In this document: positions 35,162-46,358 of the stretch, in pieces | How the letters are laid out: every line of letters starts with the position of its first letter | Position numbering within the stretch: position 1 is the first letter of the stretch | Assembly (NCBI GenBank): GCA_000827265.1 | Contig: KN834754.1 | Span: 822,831 to 886,830 of the forward strand | Reading direction: 5' to 3' | From: Collybiopsis luxurians FD-317 M1 | Taxonomy: Eukaryota; Basidiomycota; Agaricomycetes; Agaricales; Omphalotaceae | DNA length: 64,000 nucleotides | Translations under genes and position numbers: made by a program | The notes under the pieces: generated by a model | Databases searched by the model: none | What the model was told of the DNA's origin: nothing | Seen by the model: the letters and a program-made list of their open reading frames with translations, nothing else

Positions 35162-35957
35162 ATGTCCTCTTCCATCGAAAACGATACTGGCGAGACAGAA
35201 GAGTGGAAATGGAATAAGGTAGGCTAACAATCGGGCCTTTCTGTACTAGAATCATATTTTTTGTAGCTTCATATAGTTATGAAAAGTTTTCATGAAAGAT
35301 TTAAAGAGGATTGTAAGTGTCCGACTGAGACTCTCCGATTGAGTTCACTTAGTTGCGTTTGCTGTATTACCCTCTAGTCAACACGCTTTCTCAAGTAGGA
35401 GTTGTCAATTAACTCTTTCTTTAATCTTATGCTCTACCACTAGCTTGCTGACGGCTCCTTCACTAAACGAGGATGGTCGCTAGGGCTGTATTTACAAGCA
35501 GCAACTCGGCTCAATGACCGTGGGTGCAAAGCCCGAGTGGTAATGCTCGGAATATAAGCGCATTGACCTCGTTACTTTCAGATTTGACTATGCATCACAC
35601 TATAGAAGAGATGCATATCTTCCCTATACTTGCAAGGCGAATGAAAGAATTTGCACAATCTGACGATAATCACGGACACATAGCTTCCCACAAGGCTATC
35701 CATGAAGGTCGGCTTTTGTTACCGTTGAGCCCATCTATACAATCCAACTTTTACTTTTGCAAGGTTTGGAAAGGCTCAAGACCCTTGTCCACCAGTACAA
35801 AGCTGAGCCTACTGGCTACGATCCGACCAAGATGCGAGAATGCCTCGACAGCTTCCGTGAAGTCTTATTCGCTCATCTCGACCAAGAGGTAGAGGATTTG
35901 CGGGGGAGAAATCTAAAGAAACATTTCACGCTGGAAGAGATCGAAAACATTGTATAA
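35162..35957 (+). CDS. Hemerythrin-like (HHE) protein
   Basis: Small cytosolic-looking protein of 171 residues with a four-helix hemerythrin fold that holds a di-iron or related metal site. Six exons: 35162-35218, 35267-35312, a 17-nt micro-exon 35378-35394, 35444-35519, 35582-35707 and 35764-35957. The joined frame reads LHIVMKSFHERFKEDFNTLS, QLADGSFTKRGWSLGLYLQA, LTMHHTIEEMHIFPILARRM, ASHKAIHEGLERLKTL and LFAHLDQEVEDLRG, giving His ligands in helix 1, the HHxxEE-H pair, HKAIHE and HxxQE. The micro-exon supplies FNTLSQ and is needed to keep frame. Fungal HHE proteins are uncharacterised for the most part; oxygen, iron or nitric-oxide handling is only inferred. Confidence 0.88.
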
Positions 35958-38675
35958 GGCATTGTATAAGTTGTGATCGAGTTATCTTAGTTTACTGCTT
36001 ATCTTATACGTGTACAGTGCTGACTTCTGATTCGCACTACAGTGTACGTATCTGTACATCTTGATGAAAGAGCTGGACTACTGCCCAAACTTCTGTGAGC
36101 TATGTAAACATCCAGCGCCGAACCCAGAGAGGAAGGAGACTCAGACTCAGAACAGCAGTTGGGTGGCGCTAAGCACCATGTATGAGTAACCAGTCCAACA
36201 AACAAACTCCCGCAATAAACTTCGTTGATATCACACAATGTCCTTCATCTCCATCATGGTAAAGTGCAGGCTCCGATCTTCCTACAGGGCAGTGATAGGG
36301 CAGTGATAGTGCGCAATGGAGTCCAATAAAGTTATATACCAAAAGTTGATGCCGAACCAGGCGAAGTGCCCGCCTACGTATATGCTGTCCTGTAATAATA
36401 CACCGTGGCGCAAGAGGTATTAGGGATACAGAACAGGGAATGAAAGAGACGGAAGAAAAACCTGTTCGAAATTCCCATCCTGTTCCTATCTTCCCTCGAC
36501 CAACTTTAACCCTCCCCTCTCCCTCCCCCTCATTGACCACCTCTTCCACCACGGACGAACCGAGCTGTGTCGTTGATAAGCCGGAAGGGTTGCGACAGAG
36601 ACTTGTGATCATTCGAAAGACCATCCATCTACTCCCTTCCCTCCGACCGTAATTTTGCGGAAGCTCCCTCCCCTGTGAGCTGGGAGATGTAGCAATTGAG
36701 GAGACAACGTCTTTGGTTCACGCTTTCATGCAAGGCACAATGCTGGGTCAACCAGGACTACAGGTAAGCTTGGAAGCATTCAAATGGTTTCCCGTAGAAT
36801 TAACGACTTGTTTGATGCGCCTGGAAGGAATAGAACTAAGAAGGGGCTTGGAACCTTGGCCGCCTAGCGCTTGGGTTCAAGGCCATTCTCATGGTATGTC
36901 GTATTTGATTATCTGGAAAGGACGAGTTGTGGGAAGGGGAGGGAGCCAGGAAAAGGATTGACACACGATGAAAATATCGAAGATTCATCGGTGCTAAGCA
37001 GTCTCAGAAATGCCTTAATGTCCGGTCAATCCACTTGATAGAATGATCGAAGTCGTTTAGTTGGATTCCCCAACGCCAGAATTTTTTGATATTGTTAAGT
37101 AGAGTGAGGGGCATTATCGTAGTTATATTTAAATACCAACTGAAGAAGAACTGGTTTATTGCCGGTATGATCGAATAACCAGATACAGTCTGTCCTTGGG
37201 AAGCTTCAATCCAGCGCGGTGTTCTTATCTGTCGAACTGGAGCATCCGTGAATACAGCGGATAATTGGGCGTGCCAATTCTGGAGCCTCTGGAGAAAGAG
37301 CCAAGGACCGAGGAATTCGAATTCATTGCCATTCCATCAGACGGTCTAGACGAACGCTTGCTTTTCCAGATGTATGGCTATCATCCGTGGACGAAAGCGA
37401 GCCAGGAATGGGACGGTCTGTGCTTCTCAGCACTTTAGGCTAGCTTCAAGGAGCCAGCTACAAAGGAATTGAGCTCGGCGTTGTCCCTCGGTATAAGATG
37501 GAGGCTGCATAAGCCTTTATTCAACACCAAAACGGTACCGATTCACAGCGACAGTATACATAAATACTGGAAAAGCCCGAGTCTGGTTGAATCAACGCTT
37601 GGCATGTCAATAAAAAGCACCCTACCTTTAAAACTTGCCAAACGCTGACTTACCGGCCAAGCGATTGAGTCGGGAGCAACGGCACGAATTGAGGTACCGC
37701 TGTGGGACACACATATCTGAGAGCGTCCCGTCGTTCTGGATGCAAAAGGTCTTTTTGAAGAGGATTGCTGTTGAGCCAAGCCAAGCTAATGCCAGGGATT
37801 ATTGGAAGGTTCAACCATGGCAATTACGGTATCGTACCCGAAGAAAAAAGGTTACTTACCGTGACTCAAACTATAGAAGGCAGCAAAGGTTAAGAATGCC
37901 GAAGGATTAACGGCGTTAAAGGTTCTTTCCTCGCCGCTTGCAGCTATTTTCTCCTTTGGCTCGAGAATTAATGCGTATAACTTGATGCGCTATGGATACT
38001 CTGCCTCAATTCGAGAGACTGAATTGCATAAGAGATTACCCATTTTACATCGGGTTCTTTGTAGAAGACATACCAAATGCTTAGGCCAAAGTGAGGGTTC
38101 GACCCGATCGCGAAACGTATTCACTGTATGTATATACCCTCACTATCGAAGGATATACACAGAAACCCTTGATAAAAAAAATGATGGCTCTGCTAGGGGT
38201 GACTTTCCGAATACCTTACCTTAACGAATCACAAAGAAATTATAATGACTTTTGGCCAGATACTAGAATCAAATCGGGAGGTCTTTTCAGACCTACGCCA
38301 AATCAGGGGCGAGTGGCGGGAAAGTGACGTAGCGAAGGTAAAGTTTCCTTTTTTGGGTTTCATTGCAAAAACCGGCGCTCGAAAGGAAACCTAGGACCAT
38401 TCGCTGACCAGCCATGACTGGACTCTGCACTTTACTATACCTGGAGACAAGGAAGGAATTGTTTCTTCCAAGTTTCTAGTGGCATCGCTGATGTGGCCGA
38501 GTCAGAACAAATTTTGAGTTTTTGCTCCACTTGTAACATCATGATCGCTTACTCTTGTGCGCGGTTCCCGCATGGTGGAGCATCTCTCTTCACCACATAC
38601 ACAGACGTCGAAATCTGTGCGCATTCTCGAATCCTTGTCGTTGCATTCTCTGAAAACTAATCGCCATCTTTGTAG
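35958..38675. other. 2.7-kb stretch with no supported gene
   Basis: Short frames only. One at 36440-36652 (MKETEEKPVRNSHPVPIFPR start) followed by an open stretch to about 36770 (AIEETTSLVHAFMQGTMLGQ, with a GTAAGC donor after it) could be part of an unknown gene, but I cannot join it to anything convincing. No terminal repeats, transposase motifs or tRNA-like structure were evident by eye. It might hold regulatory sequence, a non-coding RNA or decayed DNA. Confidence 0.35.
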
Positions 38676-39618
38676 ATGGACCAGTCTACGTTGCATAATA
38701 ACGTCGTTCCATTTCCTGACCTGCCGACAGAACTCGTTAGGCATGTCCTTCACCCGTCTTATATCTCTTAGCAGACTTGACTATCCTTTCTTTGATAGAG
38801 AAATCCTCGAATCTGCTGCAGAAAACAGCAAATCCTGTCTGACTTTGACCTTGGTTTCTTCTGCCGTCAGATTTTGGATTATCCCTATTATGTACCACAA
38901 TGTCGTTCTCAGAAACGCTCATCAAGTCAAAGGCTTCCTTCATGCGCTGTCGTCTGCACACACCGCTCAATCTCCCAGATTGACGCCATTCGTTCCACTT
39001 TGTCAGCATGTGAGGCAACTGGCTATCTTTGCTCTTGGTCCCCTTCGGACTATCGAAGATGTCATCACTCGCTGCACCAACGTGCAACGTTTTGCCTGCG
39101 CCTTTTCCCTCCCTAGCTATGTTTCTATCAAGTTGCCAGTTGCAAGTGTTGTCCATTTCCCTACCCAACCTCGAGAACACCATTTACTGGGATTATCGTG
39201 TCGAGACGGGATTCCATGGACTCTGCTGGGAAAGGACACTACGCATCTGCATATCCAGATTTCCTCGTTGCAGGTCTTGCTGTCCCTTTTGCAGATGCAT
39301 AATCAGCTCCCGCTTTTGACTCACCTTGCGCTCAGAATTCCATCTACCTTACTTGCAACACCCTATTCGACCTCTCTCTTCTTCAAAAGCTTGCAGGAGT
39401 ACAACGAAAGCCTGCAGGTCATTCTCGTTTTGATCACAGATCGCTCCCAGCAGACATTGAGCGAATGGGATGTAGCTACCAGTGTTAAAGACGCCAAAAT
39501 CGTCTTCGATCGGGCTTCGGGGTCAGCTTTGTCGCAATGGGAAGATACATGCACACTTGGTAATCTTTGGGAGTCAGCTAACAGTGAGGTGGATAAGAGG
39601 ATGGGACATGATGTATGA
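38676..39618 (+). CDS. F-box-like protein, Agaricomycete type
   Basis: Two exons (38676-38740 and 38799-39618) encode 294 residues. Exon 1 is MDQSTLHNNVVPFPDLPTEL and the splice gives LPTELVREILESAAENSKSC, then LTLTLVSSAVRFWIIPIMYH, the usual LPxE-IL ... VSxxxR-W-P-Y start of the many F-box-like proteins of mushroom fungi. The intron is GC-AG (AG|GCATGT); the unspliced frames either stop after PSYIS or lack this motif. The rest is leucine-rich without clear repeats (LCQHVRQLAIFALGPLRTIE, DTTHLHIQISSLQVLLSLLQ). If real, it may recruit a substrate to an SCF ubiquitin ligase; the family is large and mostly uncharacterised. The frame continues upstream to 38557, but that part has no motif. Confidence 0.72.
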
Positions 39619-40315
39619 TGGATTGCATTGTGACCAAGTTGCAGGAGACCGCGTAAGATGCCGATGTTGACTGGTTTGATACCCAATAATTTTGCTGTAT
39701 CATTAGCGTTGTATCGATAACCCATGTAGGTTTTAGGGACTAGAGTCTTCACACTTCACACAGCTTCTGAATTAAAACAATGGCATTGCAATTATAAAAC
39801 GAGGGTGCGAAACGAAACGACCACGTGCTTTGGCAAACTGTTAACGTTGAACAAGCCGACTCTGGGCCTTAGGTCGAATTCTCTATCTCATTGTAATACC
39901 CGGGGCACAGTCCAAAGTGAAAGTATTCAAACCTTTCCATGCCGCCAGCGACTGGGGAATTTTTGCTGGCTGAAGGAAATGGAGAAATTATGGTCTTGAG
40001 AATTGATGGAAAGCGCGCCACCTTGAAGCCCACAATTACAATTGCATTGATCTTCCAAATTTGGCGTTTTCAACCGCATTTGACCAACAATGAGCTACAC
40101 AAAGCAACCTCAAAATGCGAAAAAGATATATATGCGCCAATGTCACTCCGGTAGTTCTTCATTTTTCCCGACTCAGATTCCGGCTGCGATCCCTCTTGCG
40201 ATCCCTCTTGCGATATCTCCCCCTCTCGCTAGCTCTATGTAGCAGACCTGCTGCTATACTCACCTGCACGTTTAGTATATCACAAGCCGAAATTATCGCT
40301 CTTTTGATTAACAAT
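39619..40315. promoter_or_regulatory. Intergenic region with E-box and 12-bp tandem repeat
   Basis: 697 bp between two plus-strand genes. A CACGTG lies at about 39822-39827. At 40187-40216 GCGATCCCTCTT is repeated twice with a third diverged copy GCGATATCTCCC, about 100 bp before the next ATG. I see no coding sequence that I can support. Confidence 0.4.
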
Positions 40316-41597
40316 ATGTTCGCTCCTCCGGACTATAGCGACCCGACTCTTTATCCGCCTACAGTAAGATGAATGACTATTGCTTTGCTCAATACCAGCT
40401 CATCGCCAAATCCTACACAGTCGCATGCCCCTTCGAACCGAACGGATGCTTATGCACTTCACATGTTGCAGAAACTTATGGCTGATAGTTACGTTGAAGG
40501 GAGAAAATACTGGGCTGCCAGTTCTGATGGAGGTCCCAACCCAGCGCAAGCGGTAAGTCATTTAGCGTTACCAACCCAAAAATACTGATCAATATTACCT
40601 CCAGGAAGTGGAGAAGTTTCTTGAATTTACAGGCCTTCTCTCCAAGCGGGAAAGGCTCTCGGAAATTCAAGAAGTTTCGCAGCCCGGCGTACGGTCTGAT
40701 TGCAGCTCGGAGGCATTTGCTGACGCACAGGACTCGACGATTCCGAAAGAGTCTCCACGTCACTGGAGGAGGTACATCTCCCTGCCATCTGGCTCTTCTC
40801 CGTCTTTCCTAAGACTTCCTCGGTCTCGCATGCGTGCCATGTCTGTCCCTCTTTTCAGCAAAATACAACGACCACCATTCCCCCTCCCTAAAAGACTACA
40901 ACGTTTATCTAAAACGCTTACCGTACGTTCTGGTTTTGAATTTACGCTTCGTCAGAGTTCTGATATCTGTTGTCCTCAGCCACTTCCGCTTATGCGGACA
41001 ATATCGGAGCCTAGGATTTTACCTTCCTCTTTCAGTCCATTTTCATTGATGAAAAAACCCAGGCGAATGACCATGGACGAGTCGCAGATGACAACAGCTA
41101 CTTCCCGCGTCGCTGATACCTCTGTAGCGCCATTATCTCCATCCATACTCTTCCCGGTTCATTCTCCCCGCCTTCCTTGCGATTACCTACCGTTGATACA
41201 GGCTACCTCACGAAAAAGACGAAAACGGCCAGTCCAAACTGTCAAACGCGCTAAATCTGCTGAACCCTTTGCGTTACCCTTCTATCCTGTCCAGGCCCGA
41301 CCGCTCACCTGTGACCGTAATCCTCCTCCTGGCTCTCCGCTGTCTGTTCGCAAGTTTCCTCTACCTCCGCCGGAGTGGTTCGATACCCCATTCGATAAAG
41401 AACCCTCCGCAGTTAGGGAGCAAAGCATCGAAGAAGATAAAAAATATCCTCCTAGATGGTATGAAATTCTCCTTTTTTCGCTCGGTACTTTCCTTCTTTT
41501 GATTGTGGTAATTCTCACTGCCATTCTCTTTGTTTTGCTGGAGATTATTCTTAGTCCTGCAACCATCTTCTGTGCCTTGTGTGAAGATAGTGAATAG
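40316..41597 (+). CDS. Orphan tail-anchored membrane protein
   Basis: Three exons (40316-40363, 40421-40552, 40605-41597) predict 390 residues. It starts MFAPPDYSDPTLYPPT, then SHAPSNRTDAYALHMLQKLM and GGPNPAQAEVEKFLEFTGLL. The middle is basic and Ser/Pro-rich with several RR/KR clusters (SRMRAMSVPLFSKIQRPPFP, ATSRKRRKRPVQTVKRAKSA). Near the C-terminus PPRWYEILLFSLGTFLLLIV leads into VILTAILFVLLEIILSP and a short tail CALCEDSE, so it is probably anchored by one or two closely spaced helices at the very end, as in tail-anchored proteins. I know no family. Intron signals are good and the frame is continuous, which supports a real gene. Confidence 0.6.
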
Positions 41598-41855
41598 GAC
41601 CGGGATGATCAAGATTTTTGAACATTTATGTACTGTCTTACCACTGCCAACATTCGTGTGTTTTCTTTGTAGCATTAGGCTTCGACATCATTCACACCTC
41701 ACAATCTTTTACTCTTTTTTTTTTCACCATATCGGAATGTCAATGCAACTTGCAAAAAAAAAAGAGAGAAAAAAAGCCGGCTGAGCTTGTTGAGTGGCGC
41801 AGCCACCCGGCTCCCTGGGCCGGAGTTAAGCTATACTCTTTCAACTTGACCCACG

Positions 41856-42594
41856 ATGTCTGCACAGTCACAGTCTTCAAATGCTGCCGCATCGACGAAT
41901 CGCCATAACCTCAGCGCAGTGGAGCGTCAGCGAGCGCAACTCGACAAACTGCTAAAGGATCCTACCAAGTCTGCATATATTCCTACTCCACCGAAAGAGA
42001 AGACGATTCGTCCTGCGCGAGAGATGATGAAGAATGTTCAAGGTTCCAGTGCTGGTGCAGGTAGTGGAGAATTTCACGTTTACAAAGCGAGCAGACGGAG
42101 GGAATATGAACGACTGGCTTTGTTAGAAGAGGCGTCGCGCAAAGTGAGTCATCGCTTGCATAAAGTTTGAGTTCCGTGTTAACCACGGATTTTGTCAGGA
42201 AACTGAGGAGGCTGAATTCAAACGGAAACGGGAAGAGACAGAGGCCATTGCAGAAGCAAAAACCGCAAAGAAGCGGGCCAAACGACAGAAGAAGAAGGAA
42301 AAAGTCCGTAATGCTACAGCCAAGCCGGCCGCAGAATCATCGTCTTCTGCACTCAATGACGGCGGGGATGTGAACGTACCTTTGAAGAAGAGGAGATTAG
42401 TAAATGGGCGGGAGTTAGTATTCAGAAAACAAGGGGAAGAGTCTGAGGAGGAATCAGCGGATGAAGCTGAGCAAAATAGCCCAGATGCTGCTCCGACTGA
42501 TTCTGGAACCGCTGTAACTTTTGGAGAAAACATGATGGCCATGGCGCAGCCTTCATTAGCTGCTTCAAAAATGATAATACATGAGGACGACTGA
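41856..42594 (+). CDS. PRKRIP1 family (DUF1168) nuclear protein
   Basis: Two exons joined by a GT-AG intron (42144-42200) give about 226 residues. The N-terminal half holds the family signature: LDKLLKDPTKSAYIPTPPKE, TIRPAREMMKNVQGSSAGAG, SGEFHVYKASRRREYERLAL. Then a long basic, helical stretch (FKRKREETEAIAEAKTAKKR, KRQKKKEKVRN) and an acidic tail (GEESEEESADEAEQNSPDAA) follow. In animals, PRKRIP1 binds double-stranded RNA and is found in the catalytic spliceosome, so a splicing role in the nucleus is plausible by family. Its stop lies 56 bp before the ATG of RMT2. Confidence 0.85.
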
Positions 42595-42650
42595 GTAGAG
42601 TCTACGACCAGCGCTTAGTAAATTATCATTCTTGTTCCAGTCTTCAATCA

Positions 42651-44009
42651 ATGGATGCAGATGACTCCGTTCATATCTTCCAGCAGCTCGGGGACCTCTT
42701 GATTGATTCTATATTTCAAAGTGAATCTATCGATAAAATCAAGGAAATCGTTAAAGAAGGTGCTCCGCTCTGGTATCAAAATGAAGCTGAAGGATTGTCC
42801 GCCCTTCATGCAGCTGCTTATATGCAGAACACAGAGCTTGTCCAATTCCTCATAGATGAAGGCGCCATCTGGAACTCGGGTATTCAAATTCATTGATGTA
42901 ATTACCATATCTAACCGTTTGATAGTCGACGATCTGCAAAATACTGCTGGCGATATTGCTCTTTCGTTTAATAATGAAGAAATCTATACCATCATTCGAA
43001 ATGCTGGAATTCGAGCCGGTGAATCAGCTATGCCCTACTGTCATCTCTTTTCCAAGTAGCTCTGAACTCTAGCGTGAATATGTGTTTGCAGAAATGCTAC
43101 TCGCTTTGCTTTCCTCCCGTGGCCAGTCCGAGCCTCCTCATTCCAACACTCTTGTGATTAGCTCCCAAGATTCAACAGCGGCGGCCTCTACGGATGCTTT
43201 TCTCGCTTCGAAACTAAAGTTTGTCAAGGATGAGAATGATCAGGAGATATGCTTAGTCCAGGCAGGCGACGACGAGATCGGTGTAATGATGGGCTGGGAA
43301 CGAGAGATCATGGAGGAAACTGTGAAAAGCTTATACGAAAGCCATCCCTGTGCGGAAAGTCTCAAGGTCTTGAATATCGGATTTGGTTTGGGCATGGTAG
43401 ATGATTTTTATCTCGTTTCCTTCTATGGCTCACAGTTCCGGCTCCGTAGATCGACTCATTATTTCAATCCCTTCCGGGCCGTCCAGTCGCCCACTACATC
43501 GTAGAGCCTCATCCGGACGTTCTTCAGCGTATGAAAGAGCAGGGATGGTATCAGAAACCAGGTGTCAAGATTCTTGAATGCAAGTGGCAGGACTCCATTC
43601 AGGAACTGCTTGCGGTGGGAAGTGGCTTCGACATTGTTTACACTGATACGTTTTCTGAAGATTATAATGCTCTTCGGAATTTCTTTGACCATCTTCCAGA
43701 CTTGCTTGCGGGCCCAGAATCCCGATTCAGTTTTTTCAATGGGCTAGGTGCAACGAGTAAGTATCCATAACCACTGCTTCTCCATCTGTGGCACTGAAAG
43801 TCAATCCACTGTGTCCAGATGGTTTGTTCTATGATGTGTACATGCATGTTGCAGAACTTCACCTGGCGGATGTCGGTATCGATGTCAAGTGGAAAGACGT
43901 GAATGTTAGTCGTGATAAATACTTGAATCGGTGGGGGAAAACCAGAGAGTATTTTCGTCTGCCTTTGTATCGGCTGCCAATAGGTAGCATGTCTGAAGTC
44001 TCCATGTAA
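42651..44009 (+). CDS. RMT2: Arginine N-methyltransferase 2 (RMT2)
   Basis: Ankyrin plus class I methyltransferase; in yeast it methylates the delta nitrogen of an arginine in ribosomal protein L12. N-terminal ankyrin-type sequence: VKEGAPLWYQNEAEGLSALH, AAAYMQNTELVQFLIDEGAI, DLQNTAGDIALSFNNEEIYT. The methyltransferase core shows VMMGWEREIMEETVKSLYES, SLKVLNIGFGLGMIDSLFQS (SAM motif I, across an intron), AHYIVEPHPDVLQRMKEQGW and GSGFDIVYTDTFSEDYNALR, then FSFFNGLGATNGLFYDVYMH. Four GT-AG introns were placed by motif continuity. The last codons (LPIGSMSEVSM) may be an unspliced end: an intron from 43982 would give a different short tail. Only 56 bp downstream of PRKRIP1. Confidence 0.92.
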
Positions 44010-44291
44010 ACGAACTCAAAAAAAAGATCTGTATTCATCAAATGCCACTTAGCAACTGAATTGACTGTTGCTACATAACCACTATTATATTTTCAGAATG
44101 GCTCATCAACGTGATGCCCAGTTTCTTTTCATTGTACACCAATCTTCTTTCCTTTCCTTTGTGTTCATCTCCCTGGTGGTTCCTCTTTATCTCGACAGGC
44201 TCGACTCTGCTGGCTAAGACTTGACTACATTTCCCATCCTTTTCTCTAAACTGTACCGCTAGCGGTTACCGGTTACCTCAAATATACAATA

Positions 44292-45334
44292 ATGGACGGA
44301 TATTCCACTGCCTACTTTTCTCCAAGGAGAACTTCGAATGACATTGTTTTGGTGCGCCACTCACCACTCGAACTATCGAGTTGTCCAATGATGTTCTGTA
44401 GTATCTGTCCGCCCAGCAACCAAATCCTCCTGTACCATTTGAGTTGCAAGGCCAGGTTCGCAAAGTCTTTATCTATCGTTCGTCAATATGCCTAATTGAT
44501 CCTTCAGATTACTCCGGCAGTCTGGTCGTCGCGTTTGAGTGCTGTCTCAACATGTGCTGCTCGCTATTCAAAGCCGTGGTTCGAGAGAATCTGGGTTGTT
44601 ACTGGAATTTTGGCTTCTCTCATTCTTCCTGCCGTCCTCTACAATGTCATTTACGACCACATGAATGTACGCAACTCGGATGGTACCATCGACTTCAGTC
44701 GTTTAGCCGAGGTACGTCTCAGAGGTTCACCCATTGAATTGACCGCTTATCTTTCTTTAGAGTCGAGTAAGTTTTCAAGCCTCAGACTATTGGCAGTTTT
44801 CCAACCACATCTCCCCAGATGATTACATTTGCGTTGTTCATAGGCGTCGTTTTGCTCTTTTTCACGCCGATTATAATCTGGAAATTTATAGTGCGTTGAC
44901 AACCACGATATTTCTCAGAGCACTTGTTGACGGGCATATGTATCCAGGGTCGCAAACAAGTGAATAGATTGGTAACCCGGTGGGCTGGAGCAGATAGAAT
45001 GAACTACGGTCAGAACGCTGCATCTACTTGGAAAGTGAAGACTCCCGGTGTATTCAGGGATAGTATTGTTTGTAGTCTTCGCTTTTCTTTTGCCTATTGG
45101 GCGACTGATTTGGATTTCTTCTAGATTCTGACCATTAGCCTTCCCGCGAGCATGAAGCCAACCTCGTTCCATCCGGATGCGTACCTTCCTCCGTACATCA
45201 ACGGCCCTACTGATGCCGCTGCAAACTATTACTACCCTTACAAGGGGGAGCCTGGACTTCCGAGAATGAGTGTAGTGGGGAATGTCCCATTGTATGTTGA
45301 CGAGAAACGGGGATTCGAGGACTCCAAAGTTTAG
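44292..45334 (+). CDS. Two-helix membrane protein, unknown family
   Basis: About 210 residues after splicing seven exons. It begins MDGYSTAYFSPRRTSNDIVL then YLSAQQPNPPVPFELQGQ and ITPAVWSSRLSAVSTCAARY. The first membrane helix is WVVTGILASLILPAVLYNVI, with a short loop (YDHMNVRNSDGTIDFSRLAE), the second ITFALFIGVVLLFFTPIIIW, and a hydrophilic tail GRKQVNRLVTRWAGADRMNY ending EKRGFEDSKV. A 6-nt exon (44761-44766, encoding SR) between introns of 49 and 52 nt is suggested by excellent signals on both sides; if skipped, the two introns become one of 107 nt and two residues are lost. I do not recognise the family. Confidence 0.65.
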
Positions 45335-45519
45335 TTCGACAGGGATTAAAACACTATGCCTATGTACTACAGGCAATAGGAAGCGTGTAGTATAGTTGAT
45401 AGTGTACTTGATATTGATTTTATCGAAACCCGACGTCCGGGTCAAACGACTATGCAGAGTTTGAAAGTATCATAGATCCAGCTTTGACCTGACCACGTGC
45501 AGTATTCTCCAACTCATCC

Positions 45520-46273
45520 ATGACCATTTACAGCCTGTACATCTACGATAGGCATGTAGCCAAATAATTCGGCTTTTCATCGCTCTTAATAACACACCCC
45601 AACTCAGGCACTGCACATGCGTTTACTATCATGATTGGCACCGTACTCGTCGCCCAAAACTAGCAGTTGAAGGAGGAATTCTTCCAGCAGTTTCGCAGAC
45701 AGTCCTTGCTCTTGCAACAGAAGCCAATGTATCTACATCTTCACCATACACAAACCCCAGGAATACCTTATCATCATCCTCTGGCGTTGTTGTCGCGGTC
45801 AACGAGATGAACCCCCAGTCTACCGCTTCGCCATTGCTCCAGCCCCCCCCGTCCCCAGTTGCAGTTTCAAGTACAGGCTTGGCCTTTGACGAGGAAGTGA
45901 AGCTTGTTTATGGGGTTGTGCTTTCTCTTCGCAACATGATCAAGAAGCTGTCTGGAAGGTAAGGCACAAACACTTGTTTTTGACGAACGTTGTTCACCAT
46001 CGAGATAGAGACGAGCAATTTGTAAATTACCGGACCTCTGCCTACAAGCTCCATCTGTTCGAAACGCTCTCTGGATACAAGTTTGTAATGCTGAGTGACC
46101 CCAGCATCGAATCTCTACGTCTTGTTCTTCGTCAGATATACGTAGGGCCTTTCCTCGAATATGTCGTCAGAAATCCTCTTGTCACCATGGACTCGAAGGA
46201 GTACGGAATTGATAATGAGTATTTTCGGACTAGTGTTGATCGTATGGTTAGAGGGTCGTCTTTCTTTCCTTGA
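45520..46273 (+). CDS. BET5: TRAPP subunit Bet5 (TRAPPC1)
   Basis: Small core subunit of the TRAPP complexes that activate Rab1/Ypt1 for ER-Golgi and endosomal traffic. Splicing gives MTIYSLYIYDRHCTCVYYHD, HRTRRPKLAVEGGILPAV, TLSSSSGVVVAVNEMN, DEEVKLVYGVVLSLRNMIKK, RDEQFVNYRTSAYKLHLFET, LSGYKFVMLSDPSIESLRLV and LRQIYVGPFLEYVVRNPL, a longin-like fold of expected length. The first intron (45552-45607) has a GC donor (AG|GCATGT); only this splice yields DRHCTCVYY, which is conserved in the family. A CACGTG sits at 45494-45499, 20 bp before the ATG. Convergent with FUN30, 85 bp between stops. Confidence 0.92.
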
Positions 46274-46358
46274 TACGGTTGTAGATTAACATCAATGTAA
46301 AGAGTTGTACACAAGAAAACTACTCTAAATCTTTGTCCGACTGTCTGAATGTTTCGCT

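Noticed and set aside
41856..44009. PRKRIP1 and RMT2 as one gene
   Set aside because: Each has a complete family domain, its own start and stop, and no intron linking them is evident.
26819..46273. VPS8, COG2, BET5 (and the Sec7 protein) as a trafficking gene cluster
   Set aside because: They are spread over nearly 40 kb among unrelated genes, on both strands, and each is an essential or housekeeping gene present in most fungi; chance is enough.
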